DNA of 42,585 bases from Bacteroidetes bacterium MED-G13 (GCA_002457735.1 NTKO01000007.1:1-42585); one strand, 5' to 3'. Counted from the stretch's first letter, positions 1 to 9,905 are shown. The notes: a model not told the origin generated them from the sequence alone. Translations and numbers: made by a program.

Positions 1-3000
1 TGTCCTTGTAGTACCTCCCCAATGCTGTCTTCTAAAGTAAATCCTTCTACTTCATCTCCACTGTTATTGTAATCACATAGATTTAATGGAGTAGGCTGTG
101 TAAGCACAGGTAGTTCGTTTATAATTAACTCAATGCTTCCCACATTGTAACAAGCTGTTGTATTATTCTCAATACGAACCCAAACAAACTGGTTAAATGC
201 TGTTGCATTGGTGTAATTATAAGGGGTTACAATCGCATTTAATGCGTTTTGCGCATCGTCCTGTGCTTCATAGTAAGTAATTGTAAAATCACTAGGATCT
301 AACCCATTTAGTAGTTCTTCATTACTTGTACTTAAATCAAATATTCCAAATCCATCTGTATTCTCATCACAAAGGAAGAGAGAAGAAGGTTCTGTATTGA
401 TCTGAGGAATATCATTTACGATCAAATTCATAGATAAAATTGTTCCACAGTCGGTAGCTACAGAGGAACTTTCAACTCGAATATATACAGTTTGCTCGTA
501 AGCAACAATATTATTATACTCGCCAACAATCTCGTTGACATTATTCTCAGCATCTGCCTCTGTCTCGTGGTAAGAGATTGTCAGCCCAGATTGACCTTGT
601 GAAATAATATCATTATATGAGGTAAGATCAAAGACACCAAATCCATCTGCATCAGGATCACAATATTCTAAATTAGGGGGTGAAGTAGCTGATGGTGCAT
701 AAATAACACTAAGCAAAAGACTTGTTGTTGCCGAACAATTAGATATTAAATCATAAACCCTAACATATATTGTTTGAGGATTAGAAATATTTGTATAGTT
801 ATTTGGCAGAGGATTAACATTATTTATAGCATCATTTTCATTGAAAAAATAGGAAACACTATAATTGGGATTCCCGTTAGTAATTTCACTGTTTTTGAGA
901 GATAAATCAATCTCAACTAGTCCATCAGGTATATTATCATCGCATACTTCTAAAGGACTTGGATCAGTAATTTCTAATGGGGAATCTTCGGACAAACTAG
1001 TAACTTCTACTACTGAAGAGGAAGGGCAAGCATCATTTGTAGTATATAAAACACTATATGTCGTCTCATATGAACCCCCTGAAATAATACCCGAATCGGG
1101 GTTAATAATTGCACCATCATTCGGAGTTATATTGAATGAAAAAGATCCACCTGGAACCCCTAAAATATTAGCAATACCTCCGTCACATGTCCCTGCCATC
1201 TCAAATAAAGAATTGTCGGGATTTCCAAAATTTATAATAACTTCATCTGAAACTTGACATTCATCATCCTCTACAACTAACCGGTATTCACCACTGGTTG
1301 AAGATGTTATTGTTAATTGAGAATTTTGATTATCTATTTGGCTATTATTCAAAAACCATTGATAAGTAGCGGTTTCTGATTCGTATTGAGCATCTAAAAT
1401 TAAGGGTAAAGAATCATCACATAAATCGACAATATCTGAGTTAAAAACTTCTTCTGAATTCACCACTTCAGTAATAATATCAACCACATATGGGGGTTCT
1501 TCAACGGTAATTGTAATATCGTCTTCAACTACTATTGGATTACCCGTACAGGTTGTATAAGTTACTTTTGCTATGTAAGTTTGAGTTTCATCAATTGCAA
1601 TATCAATTTCTGATTCAGTTGAAATTACTTCACCAAAGGAATTTAACCACTCAAAAGTTAGAATAGGTTCACCAGCTGGAGTAAATCTCCAAGCCTCCTC
1701 TTGAGTAGTCCATGGGCTATCTGAACTATTTCTTCCAGGTGGAACAAATCCCTGATTACCGGCATCATTTTGTATTCCTACAGCTGCAACTCCACCCTGC
1801 CAACTATTACAACTAGGCTTATTTTGGATATAGATATCAATTACGTTAGTTGTTTCATATAATACAATCATATGTGTTGCAAATAAATCGGAACAACTGT
1901 ACATTTCTACATTATAAAAACTTACCGCTAAAACACGGTTGGGAAATTCCCCGAGTATTTCCCATCTTATTTCTTCTGCATTAGAAGCTGCAGGATCTAT
2001 ATCATGAACAGGGGAAAATATATTACCCTCACCAATCGCATCTGGACTATTAGTTGGAATATTATTCGCACTAGAAAAACTGTAAGCATTACTACCTGAA
2101 CCTGTATCACTCGAGTTTACGTCAAATCTAACAAGACCATTTGATCCAACTTGAAATTGCTGTTCTAAATTTCCAAAAAAACAAAAATCAAATGGAAGAG
2201 CTTGAGGACTATCCCATGCATCATCAATATTTGTATTTACAGAGTTTGATAATCCATTGAAAGGAAAAGGAGGAACAAACGGAATTTCAACAATATTGTA
2301 GGTGTTTGTTTCTCCAATTTCTAAGAAATCTGCACTCAATGAAATATTTGTTTCACAAACAATAGAAAAATCATCTCCAGCACTTACATATGGGTTTCCT
2401 GGTGTTGTTGCACCAACAATAACCTGAATTTCTGAATTGTTAGACGAACAATCATTATAATCTGTTACCACAAGAGAAACATCATATATACCAGCATTAG
2501 AATAAGAAATATTAACCGTTTCACCTGTTGCTGTAGATCCATTACCAAAATCCCAATCATATGATGCATTTTCACTAATTCCATTTGAAAATTCTCCCAA
2601 ACCTGTAAAGATTATATTTTCATCCACTTCCACTTCCACAGAGCCATTTGTATTTGCAGTAGGATTTGAGGATATCTCTGAGAAAACATCTTGACATGGT
2701 TCAAAGCAACTAATTACTGCTTCCCAACCACCTGCTTGAGCCGCATTGTTACTAAAAAATCTAAAGGTTAAACAACCAGTATCGTTACTCGCCGTTATAA
2801 ACCCAGGACCAGAATTAGAATTGGTTCCAGAATACATATTAATTAAGGGGGCGGAAGTATTAGCTCCATCATAAATCTCTAACCCATCCCCATTACCATT
2901 TTGAACTGGTTGACTGGTAAAGGAAGTAAAATCTAATTCTATTAATTGTAAATCGTTTTCAGGGCAAATCGTTATTGTGTAATCCTCATTTGCCGAGTAA

Positions 3001-3140
3001 ACCCCGTTAGGACCACCAGAATCATAAAAATTTCCACTACATGTATTGATTGTTTGGCCATCGTAATCATCTATATTATAATCCTGTGAATAGGAGTAAA
3101 AAAAAAGAAAAAAAAATACTATGTAATTTATTCTTAACAT
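1..3140 (-). CDS. Large secreted CUB/PKD repeat surface protein, 5' part (runs off left edge)
   Basis: The frame is open from an ATG at 3140 to the window edge, about 1046 codons, with no stop; the C-terminus is missing. Residues 1-19 are a signal peptide (MLRINYIVFFFLFFYSYSQ). About 20-140 resembles a CUB domain (CSGNFYDSGG, GDGLEIYDG, GCLTFRFFS). About 150-235 is PKD-like (YDWDFGNGS, NAGIYDVSLVVTD). About 240-480 contains a block recurring in flavobacterial adhesins (LPFDFCFFG, VGSNGLVRFD), followed by Ig-like stretches. From about residue 727 there are at least four units of 94-98 residues, each opening with a CD-x-N/D motif (Cys 733, 827, 924, 1022) and containing an (I/V)(Y/W)VR(V/I) motif. 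Such proteins are usually exported by the type IX system through a C-terminal sorting domain, which would lie outside the window. A role in adhesion or gliding is inference. It is divergent from folE. Confidence 0.85.
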   Translation of the reverse strand, partial: MLRINYIVFFFLFFYSYSQDYNIDDYDGQTINTCSGNFYDSGGPNGVYSANEDYTITICPENDLQLIELDFTSFTSQPVQNGNGDGLEIYDGANTSAPLINMYSGTNSNSGPGFITASNDTGCLTFRFFSNNAAQAGGWEAVISCFEPCQDVFSEISSNPTANTNGSVEVEVDENIIFTGLGEFSNGISENASYDWDFGNGSTATGETVNISYSNAGIYDVSLVVTDYNDCSSNNSEIQVIVGATTPGNPYVSAGDDFSIVCETNISLSADFLEIGETNTYNIVEIPFVPPFPFNGLSNSVNTNIDDAWDSPQALPFDFCFFGNLEQQFQVGSNGLVRFDVNSSDTGSGSNAYSFSSANNIPTNSPDAIGEGNIFSPVHDIDPAASNAEEIRWEILGEFPNRVLAVSFYNVEMYSCSDLFATHMIVLYETTNVIDIYIQNKPSCNSWQGGVAAVGIQNDAGNQGFVPPGRNSSDSPWTTQEEAWRFTPAGEPILTFEWLNSFGEVISTESEIDIAIDETQTYIAKVTYTTCTGNPIVVEDDITITVEEPPYVVDIITEVVNSEEVFNSDIVDLCDDSLPLILDAQYESETATYQWFLNNSQIDNQNSQLTITSSTSGEYRLVVEDDECQVSDEVIINFGNPDNSLFEMAGTCDGGIANILGVPGGSFSFNITPNDGAIINPDSGIISGGSYETTYSVLYTTNDACPSSSVVEVTSLSEDSPLEITDPSPLEVCDDNIPDGLVEIDLSLKNSEITNGNPNYSVSYFFNENDAINNVNPLPNNYTNISNPQTIYVRVYDLISNCSATTSLLLSVIYAPSATSPPNLEYCDPDADGFGVFDLTSYNDIISQGQSGLTISYHETEADAENNVNEIVGEYNNIVAYEQTVYIRVESSSVATDCGTILSMNLIVNDIPQINTEPSSLFLCDENTDGFGIFDLSTSNEELLNGLDPSDFTITYYEAQDDAQNALNAIVTPYNYTNATAFNQFVWVRIENNTTACYNVGSIELIINELPVLTQPTPLNLCDYNNSGDEVEGFTLEDSIGEVLQG
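75..944 (-). repeat. Four diverged ~95-residue protein repeats in the surface protein
   Basis: The repeat-opening Cys codons lie at about 942-944, 660-662, 369-371 and 75-77, spaced 94, 97 and 98 codons apart. Each unit reads roughly L-x-x-C-D-x-N/D, then D-G-x-x-x-(F/I)-D-L in the first three, a (S/T)-(V/I)-(S/T)-Y strand, D-A-x-N-x-(V/L)-N, Q-x-(V/I)-(Y/W)-V-R-(V/I) and a second Cys. The fourth unit is cut by the window edge. The repeats have diverged at the DNA level, so this is an old array and not a recent expansion. Confidence 0.8.
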
Positions 3141-3182
3141 TTTTCAAACAAAGGCAACTAATTTAATTTATTTTTTTTTAAA

Positions 3183-3196
3183 ATAAGAATTCTTAT
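3183..3196. promoter_or_regulatory. 14-bp perfect palindrome between divergent genes
   Basis: ATAAGAATTCTTAT is perfectly self-complementary and lies in the 138-bp gap between the surface-protein gene (minus) and folE (plus). It could be an operator for either gene. It could also be chance in AT-rich DNA, and nothing else supports a regulator site. Confidence 0.25.
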
Positions 3197-3253
3197 CAGA
3201 GAAACGATTTTTTTAAATTGAAAAAGTTATTTAGTTTAGGCATGATAATTGTT

Positions 3254-3261
3254 TATATTTG
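3254..3261 (+). promoter_or_regulatory. Bacteroidota -7 box upstream of folE
   Basis: TATATTTG matches the Bacteroidota -7 consensus TAnnTTTG and lies 17 nt before the folE ATG, so the mRNA leader would be very short. No convincing -33 TTTG is seen at the expected distance. Confidence 0.6.
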
Positions 3262-3278
3262 CACAATAAAAATTTTGT

Positions 3279-3971
3279 ATGAAATTAGATGATAAAATTC
3301 AAATTAAGAATGATGAAATTGCTGATGACCATATTTACACAGGTGATTTTACGCCATTAAGAAAAGACGCCTTTAACAAGTCTGACGATGAAAAGATTAC
3401 AATAATTCAAAAACACGTGAAAGGAATTATGGAAACATTAGGTCTGGATCTTTCTGATGATAGTCTAATGGGTACTCCAAAAAGAGTGGCAAAAGCATAT
3501 GTCAAGGAGATATTTGGCGGATTAAATCCCAAACTAAAACCTAAATCTTCAACTTTTGAAAATAAATATAATTATGAAGAAATGCTTGTGGAAAAAGATA
3601 TTACATTATATTCCACTTGTGAACATCACTTTTTACCTATTGTTGGTAAAGCTCATGTTGCCTACATTTCTAATGGTAATGTGATTGGTTTATCAAAAAT
3701 CAATAGAGTTGTTGAGTACTACTCCAAGCGCCCTCAAGTGCAAGAACGTCTAACCAAACAAATTGTAAAAGAACTACAAAGTGTTCTCAACACTAATGAT
3801 GTTGCCTGTGTAATCGATGCAAGACATTTATGTGTTAATTCTAGAGGAATTAAAGATATATCCTCCAGTACAGTAACTAGTGAATTTGGAGGCAAATTTA
3901 AATTTGACTCATCAATCAAAGATGAATTTCTAAAATATATTCAGTTAGATACTTCTTTTAATGGTCTATAA
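3279..3971 (+). CDS. folE: GTP cyclohydrolase I
   Basis: Converts GTP to 7,8-dihydroneopterin triphosphate, the first step of folate and pterin synthesis and the entry to queuosine. The 230-residue length fits the family, with a somewhat long N-terminus of about 40 residues. Zinc ligands are visible as Cys114 and His117 in STCEHHFLP and Cys185 in ARHLCVNSRG. The active-site segment IGLSKINRVVEYYSKRPQVQE is intact. The ATG at 3279 follows a -7 box by 17 nt, and cysS starts 16 nt downstream, so they are probably cotranscribed. QueE at 15202-15834 acts later in a pathway fed by this enzyme. Confidence 0.96.
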   Translation: MKLDDKIQIKNDEIADDHIYTGDFTPLRKDAFNKSDDEKITIIQKHVKGIMETLGLDLSDDSLMGTPKRVAKAYVKEIFGGLNPKLKPKSSTFENKYNYEEMLVEKDITLYSTCEHHFLPIVGKAHVAYISNGNVIGLSKINRVVEYYSKRPQVQERLTKQIVKELQSVLNTNDVACVIDARHLCVNSRGIKDISSSTVTSEFGGKFKFDSSIKDEFLKYIQLDTSFNGL

Positions 3972-3987
3972 AATGTAATTTTATTAC

Positions 3988-5475
3988 ATGCAATCCATTG
4001 GCAGTAATAAATTAAAAATCTACAACAGTCTTACCGGGACAAAAGAGTTATTCAAGCCAGTTTCCAATAATAATTTTGTGGGCATGTATGTTTGTGGGCC
4101 TACTGTCTACAGTAATGTTCACCTAGGAAATCTGAGAACGTTTACTTCATTTGATGTAATTTTCAGATATTTAATTCACCTGGGTTATAAAGTCAGATAT
4201 GTAAGGAATATCACAGACGTTGGTCATCTCGAAAATGATGATGATAATGGTGAAGATAGAATTAGTAAAAAGGCACGCAGCGAAAACCTTGTGCCCATGG
4301 AGATAGTGCAAAAATATACTGTTGATTTTCACACTGTTTTAAGAAACTTTAATATCCTACCACCAAGTATTGAACCACAAGCCACTGGTCATATCATGGA
4401 ACAAATTGGCCTAATTGAATTGATTATAGAAAAAGGCATGGCTTATATAGTAAATGGTTCAGTTTACTTTGATGTAATCAAGTACAACGAATCTAATAAT
4501 TACGGAATTTTAAGTAATAGAAATATTGAGGACCTTGCTCACAACACAAGAGAATTAGATGGTCAGAGTGACAAGAAAAACCCACAAGATTTTGCACTCT
4601 GGAAAAAGGCAGAACCTAAACATATCATGAAATGGAGCTCCCCATGGAGTAAAGGCTTTCCTGGCTGGCATATTGAGTGTACAGCTATGAGTAATAAATA
4701 TTTGGGTGATCTTTTTGATATTCATGGAGGAGGTATTGATTTGAAATTTCCTCATCACGAATGTGAAATTGCGCAGGCAAATATTTGTTTTGGCACTAAT
4801 GCAGCAAATTATTGGGTGCATGCAAATATGCTTACATTAAATGGAGCAAAAATGTCTAAATCATCCGGAAATAATATACTTCCTAATGAGATATTTTGTT
4901 CTGGTTCTCCCCTACTCTCAAAAACTTTTTCAGAGCCAGCTGTTAAATTCTTTATGCTTCAAGCTCATTACAGAAGTGTTTTAGATATTAGTAATGAGGC
5001 ACTTCTAGCATCAGAAAAAGGATTTTCAAAAATTCTTGATGCAATTAGTGTATTAGAAGTCTTTGAAAAATACAATGATCAAACAGATTTTAATATCGAA
5101 AAATGGAGAGAGAAATGTTATGAAGCCATGAATGATGATTTCAATACTCCCATATTGATTGCTAATTTATTTGATGCCGTTAAATTTATAAATCAGCTTA
5201 ATAATGGAAAAGCTAAAATATCAAAATCGGATTGTAATAATCTTCTACAAATATTAAATTCTTTTGTTTTCGAAATTTTAGGTTTAGAAAAAAATATTAA
5301 ATCCAAAAAAGTCAATGATAAAACGAATGATGTTATTGAAATACTAATAGCGTTGAGGGATGAAGCTAGATTAAATAAGAATTATGAACTTAGTGATAAA
5401 ATAAGAGATATGTTGAATAACAAAGGAATTGTAATTAATGACTCAGACACAAATTCTTCATTTTCAATTAAATAA
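3988..5475 (+). CDS. cysS: Cysteinyl-tRNA synthetase
   Basis: Class I aminoacyl-tRNA synthetase that charges tRNA-Cys. The HIGH-type signature is HLGN at residues 45-48, just after CGPTVY with zinc ligand Cys36. The other zinc-site segments [10 protein letters not shown] and [10 protein letters not shown] are present, and the KMSKS loop is at 288-292. Length 495 is typical. An ATG at 3972 is followed at once by a stop, so 3988 is the first usable start. The C-terminal region ([18 protein letters not shown]) is the usual anticodon-recognition helix. Confidence 0.96.
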   Translation: MQSIGSNKLKIYNSLTGTKELFKPVSNNNFVGMYVCGPTVYSNVHLGNLRTFTSFDVIFRYLIHLGYKVRYVRNITDVGHLENDDDNGEDRISKKARSENLVPMEIVQKYTVDFHTVLRNFNILPPSIEPQATGHIMEQIGLIELIIEKGMAYIVNGSVYFDVIKYNESNNYGILSNRNIEDLAHNTRELDGQSDKKNPQDFALWKKAEPKHIMKWSSPWSKGFPGWHIECTAMSNKYLGDLFDIHGGGIDLKFPHHECEIAQANICFGTNAANYWVHANMLTLNGAKMSKSSGNNILPNEIFCSGSPLLSKTFSEPAVKFFMLQAHYRSVLDISNEALLASEKGFSKILDAISVLEVFEKYNDQTDFNIEKWREKCYEAMNDDFNTPILIANLFDAVKFINQLNNGKAKISKSDCNNLLQILNSFVFEILGLEKNIKSKKVNDKTNDVIEILIALRDEARLNKNYELSDKIRDMLNNKGIVINDSDTNSSFSIK

Positions 5476-5482
5476 CTTTTTA

Positions 5483-5719
5483 ATGAAATTTTTAACCTTT
5501 CCATTTATCCTTTTAATCAAATTTTATCAAAGTTCTATATCACCCTATTTACCTGCAACTTGTAGATATCATCCCACTTGCTCGCAATATTCAATTGAAG
5601 CACTTGAAAAGTATGGATTATTTTTTGGTTCTTATTTAGCTGTAAGAAGAATATTAAGTTGTCACCCTTGGGGAAAATCAGGTCATGATCCAGTGCCTGA
5701 AAAATTTAAAAGAAAGTAA
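5483..5719 (+). CDS. yidD: Membrane protein insertion efficiency factor YidD
   Basis: Small 78-residue protein of the YidD family, thought to help YidC-dependent membrane insertion. The hallmark segments are [32 protein letters not shown] and GHDPVP, with conserved cysteines and an amphipathic N-terminal helix. The frame is open further upstream inside cysS, but the ATG at 5483, 7 nt after the cysS stop, gives the normal family N-terminus. lgt starts 1 nt after its stop, so cysS, yidD and lgt look translationally coupled. Confidence 0.92.
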   Translation: MKFLTFPFILLIKFYQSSISPYLPATCRYHPTCSQYSIEALEKYGLFFGSYLAVRRILSCHPWGKSGHDPVPEKFKRK

Positions 5720-5720
5720 T

Positions 5721-6539
5721 ATGGAAATTTTACAATTCGTATGGGACCCAACATCAGAGGGAATTTCAATTTTTGGGAAATTTACGATATATTATTACAG
5801 CCTGATGTGGATGCTTGCCTTTGTTCTTGGTTTTTATATCATGCAGATTATTTATAAAAAAGAAGGACTTTCTATGCAAAAGCTTGATTCTTTATTTGTT
5901 TATACGATAGTAGGGACAATGATTGGTGCCAGATTGGGTCATGTAATATTTTATCAGTTTGAGCTATTTGAACAAGATTTCTTTAGTGTATTTTTACCCT
6001 TTAGATTTAAGCCAAATTTTGAATTTACTGGATTTAGAGGTTTAGCTAGCCATGGAGCTGCTATAGGTATTATTACTGCCATGTATATCTACAACACACG
6101 TATTCTCAAAAAATCAGTATTATGGATTTTGGATCGAATTCTCATTCCCGTTGCTATTGGCGGAGCATTTATAAGATTTGGTAATTTTTTCAATTCAGAA
6201 ATTGTTGGGAAAAAAACTGACAGTGTTTTTGGAATAGTTTTCAGCAAATTAGGCGAAAATTTTGCAAGACATCCAGCTCAATTATATGAAGCATTTAGTT
6301 ATATCATAATCTTTTTGATTGTTGCTCACATATATTGGAGAACAGAGAAAGTTAAAAAAACTGGTTATTTATTTGGTCTATTTTTTATCCTTTTGTGGAG
6401 TAGTCGATTTGTTGTTGAATTTTTTAAACAAGCTCAAGTTGAAGGAAGGGAGGATTGGATTTTTGGAATGAATACCGGTCAAACACTTAGTATTCCATTT
6501 ATTTTAATAGGCTTTTATTTAATGTTTAGAGGCAAATAA
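5721..6539 (+). CDS. lgt: Prolipoprotein diacylglyceryl transferase
   Basis: Inner-membrane enzyme that transfers diacylglycerol from phosphatidylglycerol to the lipobox cysteine of prolipoproteins. Family signatures are in order: GARLGHVIFYQ, RGLASHGAAIG, IRFGNFFNSEIVG (the Lgt signature), ARHPAQLYEA and RFVVEFFKQ. There are about seven hydrophobic segments. Length is 272 from the ATG at 5721, the start that follows yidD and matches the family; a longer frame inside yidD is not needed. The DUF3817 gene follows 5 nt later. Confidence 0.95.
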   Translation: MEILQFVWDPTSEGISIFGKFTIYYYSLMWMLAFVLGFYIMQIIYKKEGLSMQKLDSLFVYTIVGTMIGARLGHVIFYQFELFEQDFFSVFLPFRFKPNFEFTGFRGLASHGAAIGIITAMYIYNTRILKKSVLWILDRILIPVAIGGAFIRFGNFFNSEIVGKKTDSVFGIVFSKLGENFARHPAQLYEAFSYIIIFLIVAHIYWRTEKVKKTGYLFGLFFILLWSSRFVVEFFKQAQVEGREDWIFGMNTGQTLSIPFILIGFYLMFRGK

Positions 6540-6544
6540 CCCAT

Positions 6545-6832
6545 ATGATTAATATATACAGATTAACCGCTTTTTTGGAAGGCGTTTCTTATATCTTCTT
6601 ACTCTTTATTGCTGTTCCTATTAAATACTTACTAAATGAAGCTTTATATGTAAAAATATTGGGAATGCCTCATGGTATACTTTTTATCTTATATGTTTTA
6701 TTATCAATAATTGCAAAAATTAAATATAACTGGAATTTTAGAAAATTTTTATTTATCTCAATAGCCTCCTTAGTTCCATTTGGAACTTTTTATATTGATA
6801 AAAAATACTTGAAGAAACTATACTCTAATTAA
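6545..6832 (+). CDS. DUF3817-type small membrane protein
   Basis: A 95-residue protein with three hydrophobic segments. The motif GMPHGILFILY is typical of DUF3817 membrane proteins, which have no established function. It closes the folE-cysS-yidD-lgt run. Its TAA overlaps the convergent secDF stop within a shared TTAA at 6829-6832, leaving no room for a terminator between the two. Confidence 0.82.
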   Translation: MINIYRLTAFLEGVSYIFLLFIAVPIKYLLNEALYVKILGMPHGILFILYVLLSIIAKIKYNWNFRKFLFISIASLVPFGTFYIDKKYLKKLYSN

Positions 6833-9783
6833 CTTGTATATTTTTTGAGAGTATCCTTCATTATTGGTGTAGCTACAAAAACAGACGAATATGTTCCAAC
6901 TAATACTCCAATAATTAATGCAAACAATAATCCCCTTAAAGAGTCAGCACCAAAAATGAACATTGCTAATAATACAACTAATGTTGTAAATGATGTATTT
7001 AAAGTTCTAGATAAAGTACTGTTCAATGCTGAATTAACTGTTTTTTCAAAATCCCAAGTTGAAGAGTGTTCTTTTAAAAATTCTCTAATTCTGTCAAATA
7101 CAACTACTGTATCATTTAGAGAGTATCCAATTACAGTAAGTATTGCAGCAATAAATGCCTGATCAATTTCCATACTGAATGGCATATATTTATAGGTCAA
7201 TGAGAAAATTCCCAATACAATTAAAACATCGTGAAATACAGCAGCAACAGCACCTAAAGAAAACTGCCACTTTTTAAATCTAAATAAGATGTATAAAAAT
7301 ACTACAATCAAAGATCCTAAAATAGCCCAAAAGGATGACTGCTTAATATCATCAGCTATTGTTGGGCTAACCTTTCCAGACATCATTTTGCCAATATTAT
7401 TCTCAGCAGACAAAAACTGTTGATATGAATATGACTCAGGAAGAAAGTTTTCAAGAGATTCATAAAGCTTTCTTTGAACTTCCTCATCAGCGGCAGCTGA
7501 ATTATCATTAACATTGAATTTTGTTGAAATTTTTAACTGATTTGGAGAGCCAATGGTTTTAATTTCGGAACTTCCAAACATCAAATCTGTTGATTTTTTT
7601 ACCTCCTCAGAATTAATGTCTTTATCAAACCTAACAGTATATGTTCTACCCCCTACAAAATCAATTCCTTCATCTAGGCCCGTAGTAAATAATGAAAAAA
7701 TACCAGAAACTATCAAAATACCTGAAATTACGTATGTGAATTTCCTTTGAGATAAGAAATTAAATTTTAAACTACTAAATAAACCATTTGTAAGTGGTGT
7801 TGAAAAATTTAACCTTGAACCACGATTTACATCCCAATTAATTAATAATCTTGAGATAAAAATTGCAGTAAATAATGAAGTAATTATACCAATTAATAGA
7901 GTTGTAGCAAAGCCTTTTATAGGTCCTGTACCAAAAGTGTATAATATTAACGCTGTCAATCCTGTAGTTATATTCGCATCAAGAATTGAAGACAATGCAT
8001 TTTGATAACCATCTACAATTGAGGGTTTTAGTTTCTTTCCTTTATATAATTCCTCCCTGACTCTTTCGTATATTAAAACATTAGCATCAACCGCAATACC
8101 AATAGTCAGAACTATACCAGCTATACCTGGTAATGTTAATACAGCACCTAAGCCAGATAATATTCCAAATATTAATAATATATTTAGCAATAGGGCTAAA
8201 TTGGAATAAACTCCAGCCTTTCCATAATAAAAAATCATCCACATTAAAACAAGTATAAGTGCAATGGCAAAAGATGCCGTACCAGATTCAATAGCTTCTT
8301 GTCCAAGAGAGGGTCCAACTTCATCAGCTTGTACAATGTCTGCTGATGCAGGAAGTTTACCAGCCCTTAGGACATTTGCTAAATCAATTGCTTCATTCAA
8401 AGTAAATGATCCAGAAATTTCACTGTTACCACCAGAAATAGGGCCACTATTAACACCAGGAGCTGAGTAAACTACATCATCCAAAACGATTGCAATTTGA
8501 GAGTTTTGATTAAAAGCCTCTCCGGTCATTTCCTCCCATATTTTTGCTCCCTTAGTATTCATTTGCATACTTACCGTTGGGGTAATTCCATCAACAGAGT
8601 AAGCTTGTCTAGCATCTGTTACAACAGATCCACTAAGTCTTGGGTTATTTTCTCTATTTCCTTTAATCGCATACAATTCAACTCTTTTATCACCATTTTC
8701 TAAAACTTGGGGAATTCCCCATAAAAATTTAGCTGACCTCTGATTTGCAGGAAGCAAAGATCTTATTTCTGGATCAGAGAGGAATTCATTGATAATATCA
8801 ATATTTTTTGGATCAAATATCGCTATCACAGGGCCACCCACATATCCTTGTCCAGTAATTAATTCAAGTAATGGATCTTTTTCAATTGCTAAAGAATCAA
8901 TTTCAGAACCTAATAATTTCTCTACTTCGCTAACCTCAGAATCATCTGTTGAAATATCTTGATTTTTAGTTTTAGATTTAATTAATTCATTAGCATTTCT
9001 AATAAAAGGGAAAAATTCTTCACCTCTAAAAGTTTCCCAAAATTCTAACTGGGCAGTACTTTGAAGTAAACTTTTAACTCTTTCAATATCCTTTGCTCCA
9101 GGAAGTTCCACTAAGATTCTTCCTGAGCTACCTAATCTTTGAATGTTAGGCTGAGTTACACCAAATTTGTCAATTCTTTTTCGAAGAACTTCAAAAGCAG
9201 AGGTGATTGATTCATCAATTTTTACTTTTATAATAGATTTTACCTCATCATCAGACATATCAAAATTAATGTCTTCACTCAAAGACCTATTTGCAAATAT
9301 ATCAGGGGATGCAAGTTTCGTTTCTCCCTTTATCTGATCGAAGGAAATGAAAAAATCTTCCAAATATGAATTTTGACTATTTTTTTGCAATTCTTCAGCA
9401 TCATCTAAAGCTTTATTAAATATTGGATTAGTACTATTGTTAGATAAGTTTTGTAGTATATCTTTTACTGAAATTTGTAAAATTACATTGATTCCACCTT
9501 TTAAATCTAACCCCAAATTCATTGCCCTGTCTTTTACCTCAGCATATGAGTATTTTGCTATACCAATATCAAAAACATTTTCAGATGAAATTGAATCAAG
9601 GTAGGAATTCTTAAAATCATTCCTTTTTTTATCAAAATCTAATTCAGAATTTGGAATAGAGCTAATAGCTATCTGATCAACCTTATTCTCTATTTGATTG
9701 GATTTCAAGGTAAAAGAAAGCTGAAAGATGCTTACTAATCCAAATAAAAGAGCAAATAGTTTAACCAATCCTTTGTTTTGCAT
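6829..9783 (-). CDS. secDF: Fused protein translocase SecDF
   Basis: Uses the proton motive force to complete Sec-dependent export across the inner membrane. At 984 residues it joins SecD and SecF, the usual Bacteroidota form. After an N-terminal membrane helix comes GLDLKGG (91-97) of the SecD half; the SecD membrane core has VDANVLIYERVREEL. The SecF half, from about residue 640, begins with GIDFVGGRTYTVRF and has YSLNDTVVVFDRIRE. The proton-relay Asp and Arg in these motifs are present. It is transcribed alone from a consensus promoter (9807-9837) and may serve the export demand of secreted proteins such as the one at 1-3140. Confidence 0.96.
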   Translation of the reverse strand: MQNKGLVKLFALLFGLVSIFQLSFTLKSNQIENKVDQIAISSIPNSELDFDKKRNDFKNSYLDSISSENVFDIGIAKYSYAEVKDRAMNLGLDLKGGINVILQISVKDILQNLSNNSTNPIFNKALDDAEELQKNSQNSYLEDFFISFDQIKGETKLASPDIFANRSLSEDINFDMSDDEVKSIIKVKIDESITSAFEVLRKRIDKFGVTQPNIQRLGSSGRILVELPGAKDIERVKSLLQSTAQLEFWETFRGEEFFPFIRNANELIKSKTKNQDISTDDSEVSEVEKLLGSEIDSLAIEKDPLLELITGQGYVGGPVIAIFDPKNIDIINEFLSDPEIRSLLPANQRSAKFLWGIPQVLENGDKRVELYAIKGNRENNPRLSGSVVTDARQAYSVDGITPTVSMQMNTKGAKIWEEMTGEAFNQNSQIAIVLDDVVYSAPGVNSGPISGGNSEISGSFTLNEAIDLANVLRAGKLPASADIVQADEVGPSLGQEAIESGTASFAIALILVLMWMIFYYGKAGVYSNLALLLNILLIFGILSGLGAVLTLPGIAGIVLTIGIAVDANVLIYERVREELYKGKKLKPSIVDGYQNALSSILDANITTGLTALILYTFGTGPIKGFATTLLIGIITSLFTAIFISRLLINWDVNRGSRLNFSTPLTNGLFSSLKFNFLSQRKFTYVISGILIVSGIFSLFTTGLDEGIDFVGGRTYTVRFDKDINSEEVKKSTDLMFGSSEIKTIGSPNQLKISTKFNVNDNSAAADEEVQRKLYESLENFLPESYSYQQFLSAENNIGKMMSGKVSPTIADDIKQSSFWAILGSLIVVFLYILFRFKKWQFSLGAVAAVFHDVLIVLGIFSLTYKYMPFSMEIDQAFIAAILTVIGYSLNDTVVVFDRIREFLKEHSSTWDFEKTVNSALNSTLSRTLNTSFTTLVVLLAMFIFGADSLRGLLFALIIGVLVGTYSSVFVATPIMKDTLKKYTS

Positions 9784-9806
9784 GAGTGTTAGATTTAAAA
9801 GTGGAG

Positions 9807-9837
9807 CAAATATATAATTAAGTTGACGATTTTCAAA
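9807..9837 (-). promoter_or_regulatory. Consensus Bacteroidota promoter of secDF
   Basis: On the minus strand TTTG (9837-9834), a 19-nt spacer and TATATTTG (9814-9807) match the -33/-7 consensus TTTG-N19-TAnnTTTG. It lies 23 nt before the secDF ATG and is the best promoter in the window. Confidence 0.75.
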
Positions 9838-9905
9838 TTAAAATAATTATCTTATTTGTAATAGTATTTATTAGAGAATTTTGATCTTAACTTAATTTTA
9901 GTCTT

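Noticed and set aside
865-1257. A 130-codon plus-strand ORF
   Set aside because: It is antisense to the continuous minus-strand surface-protein gene, which has clear domains and a signal peptide.
5438-5482. Longer yidD start inside cysS
   Set aside because: The added residues do not resemble the YidD family, and the ATG at 5483 gives the normal N-terminus 7 nt after cysS.
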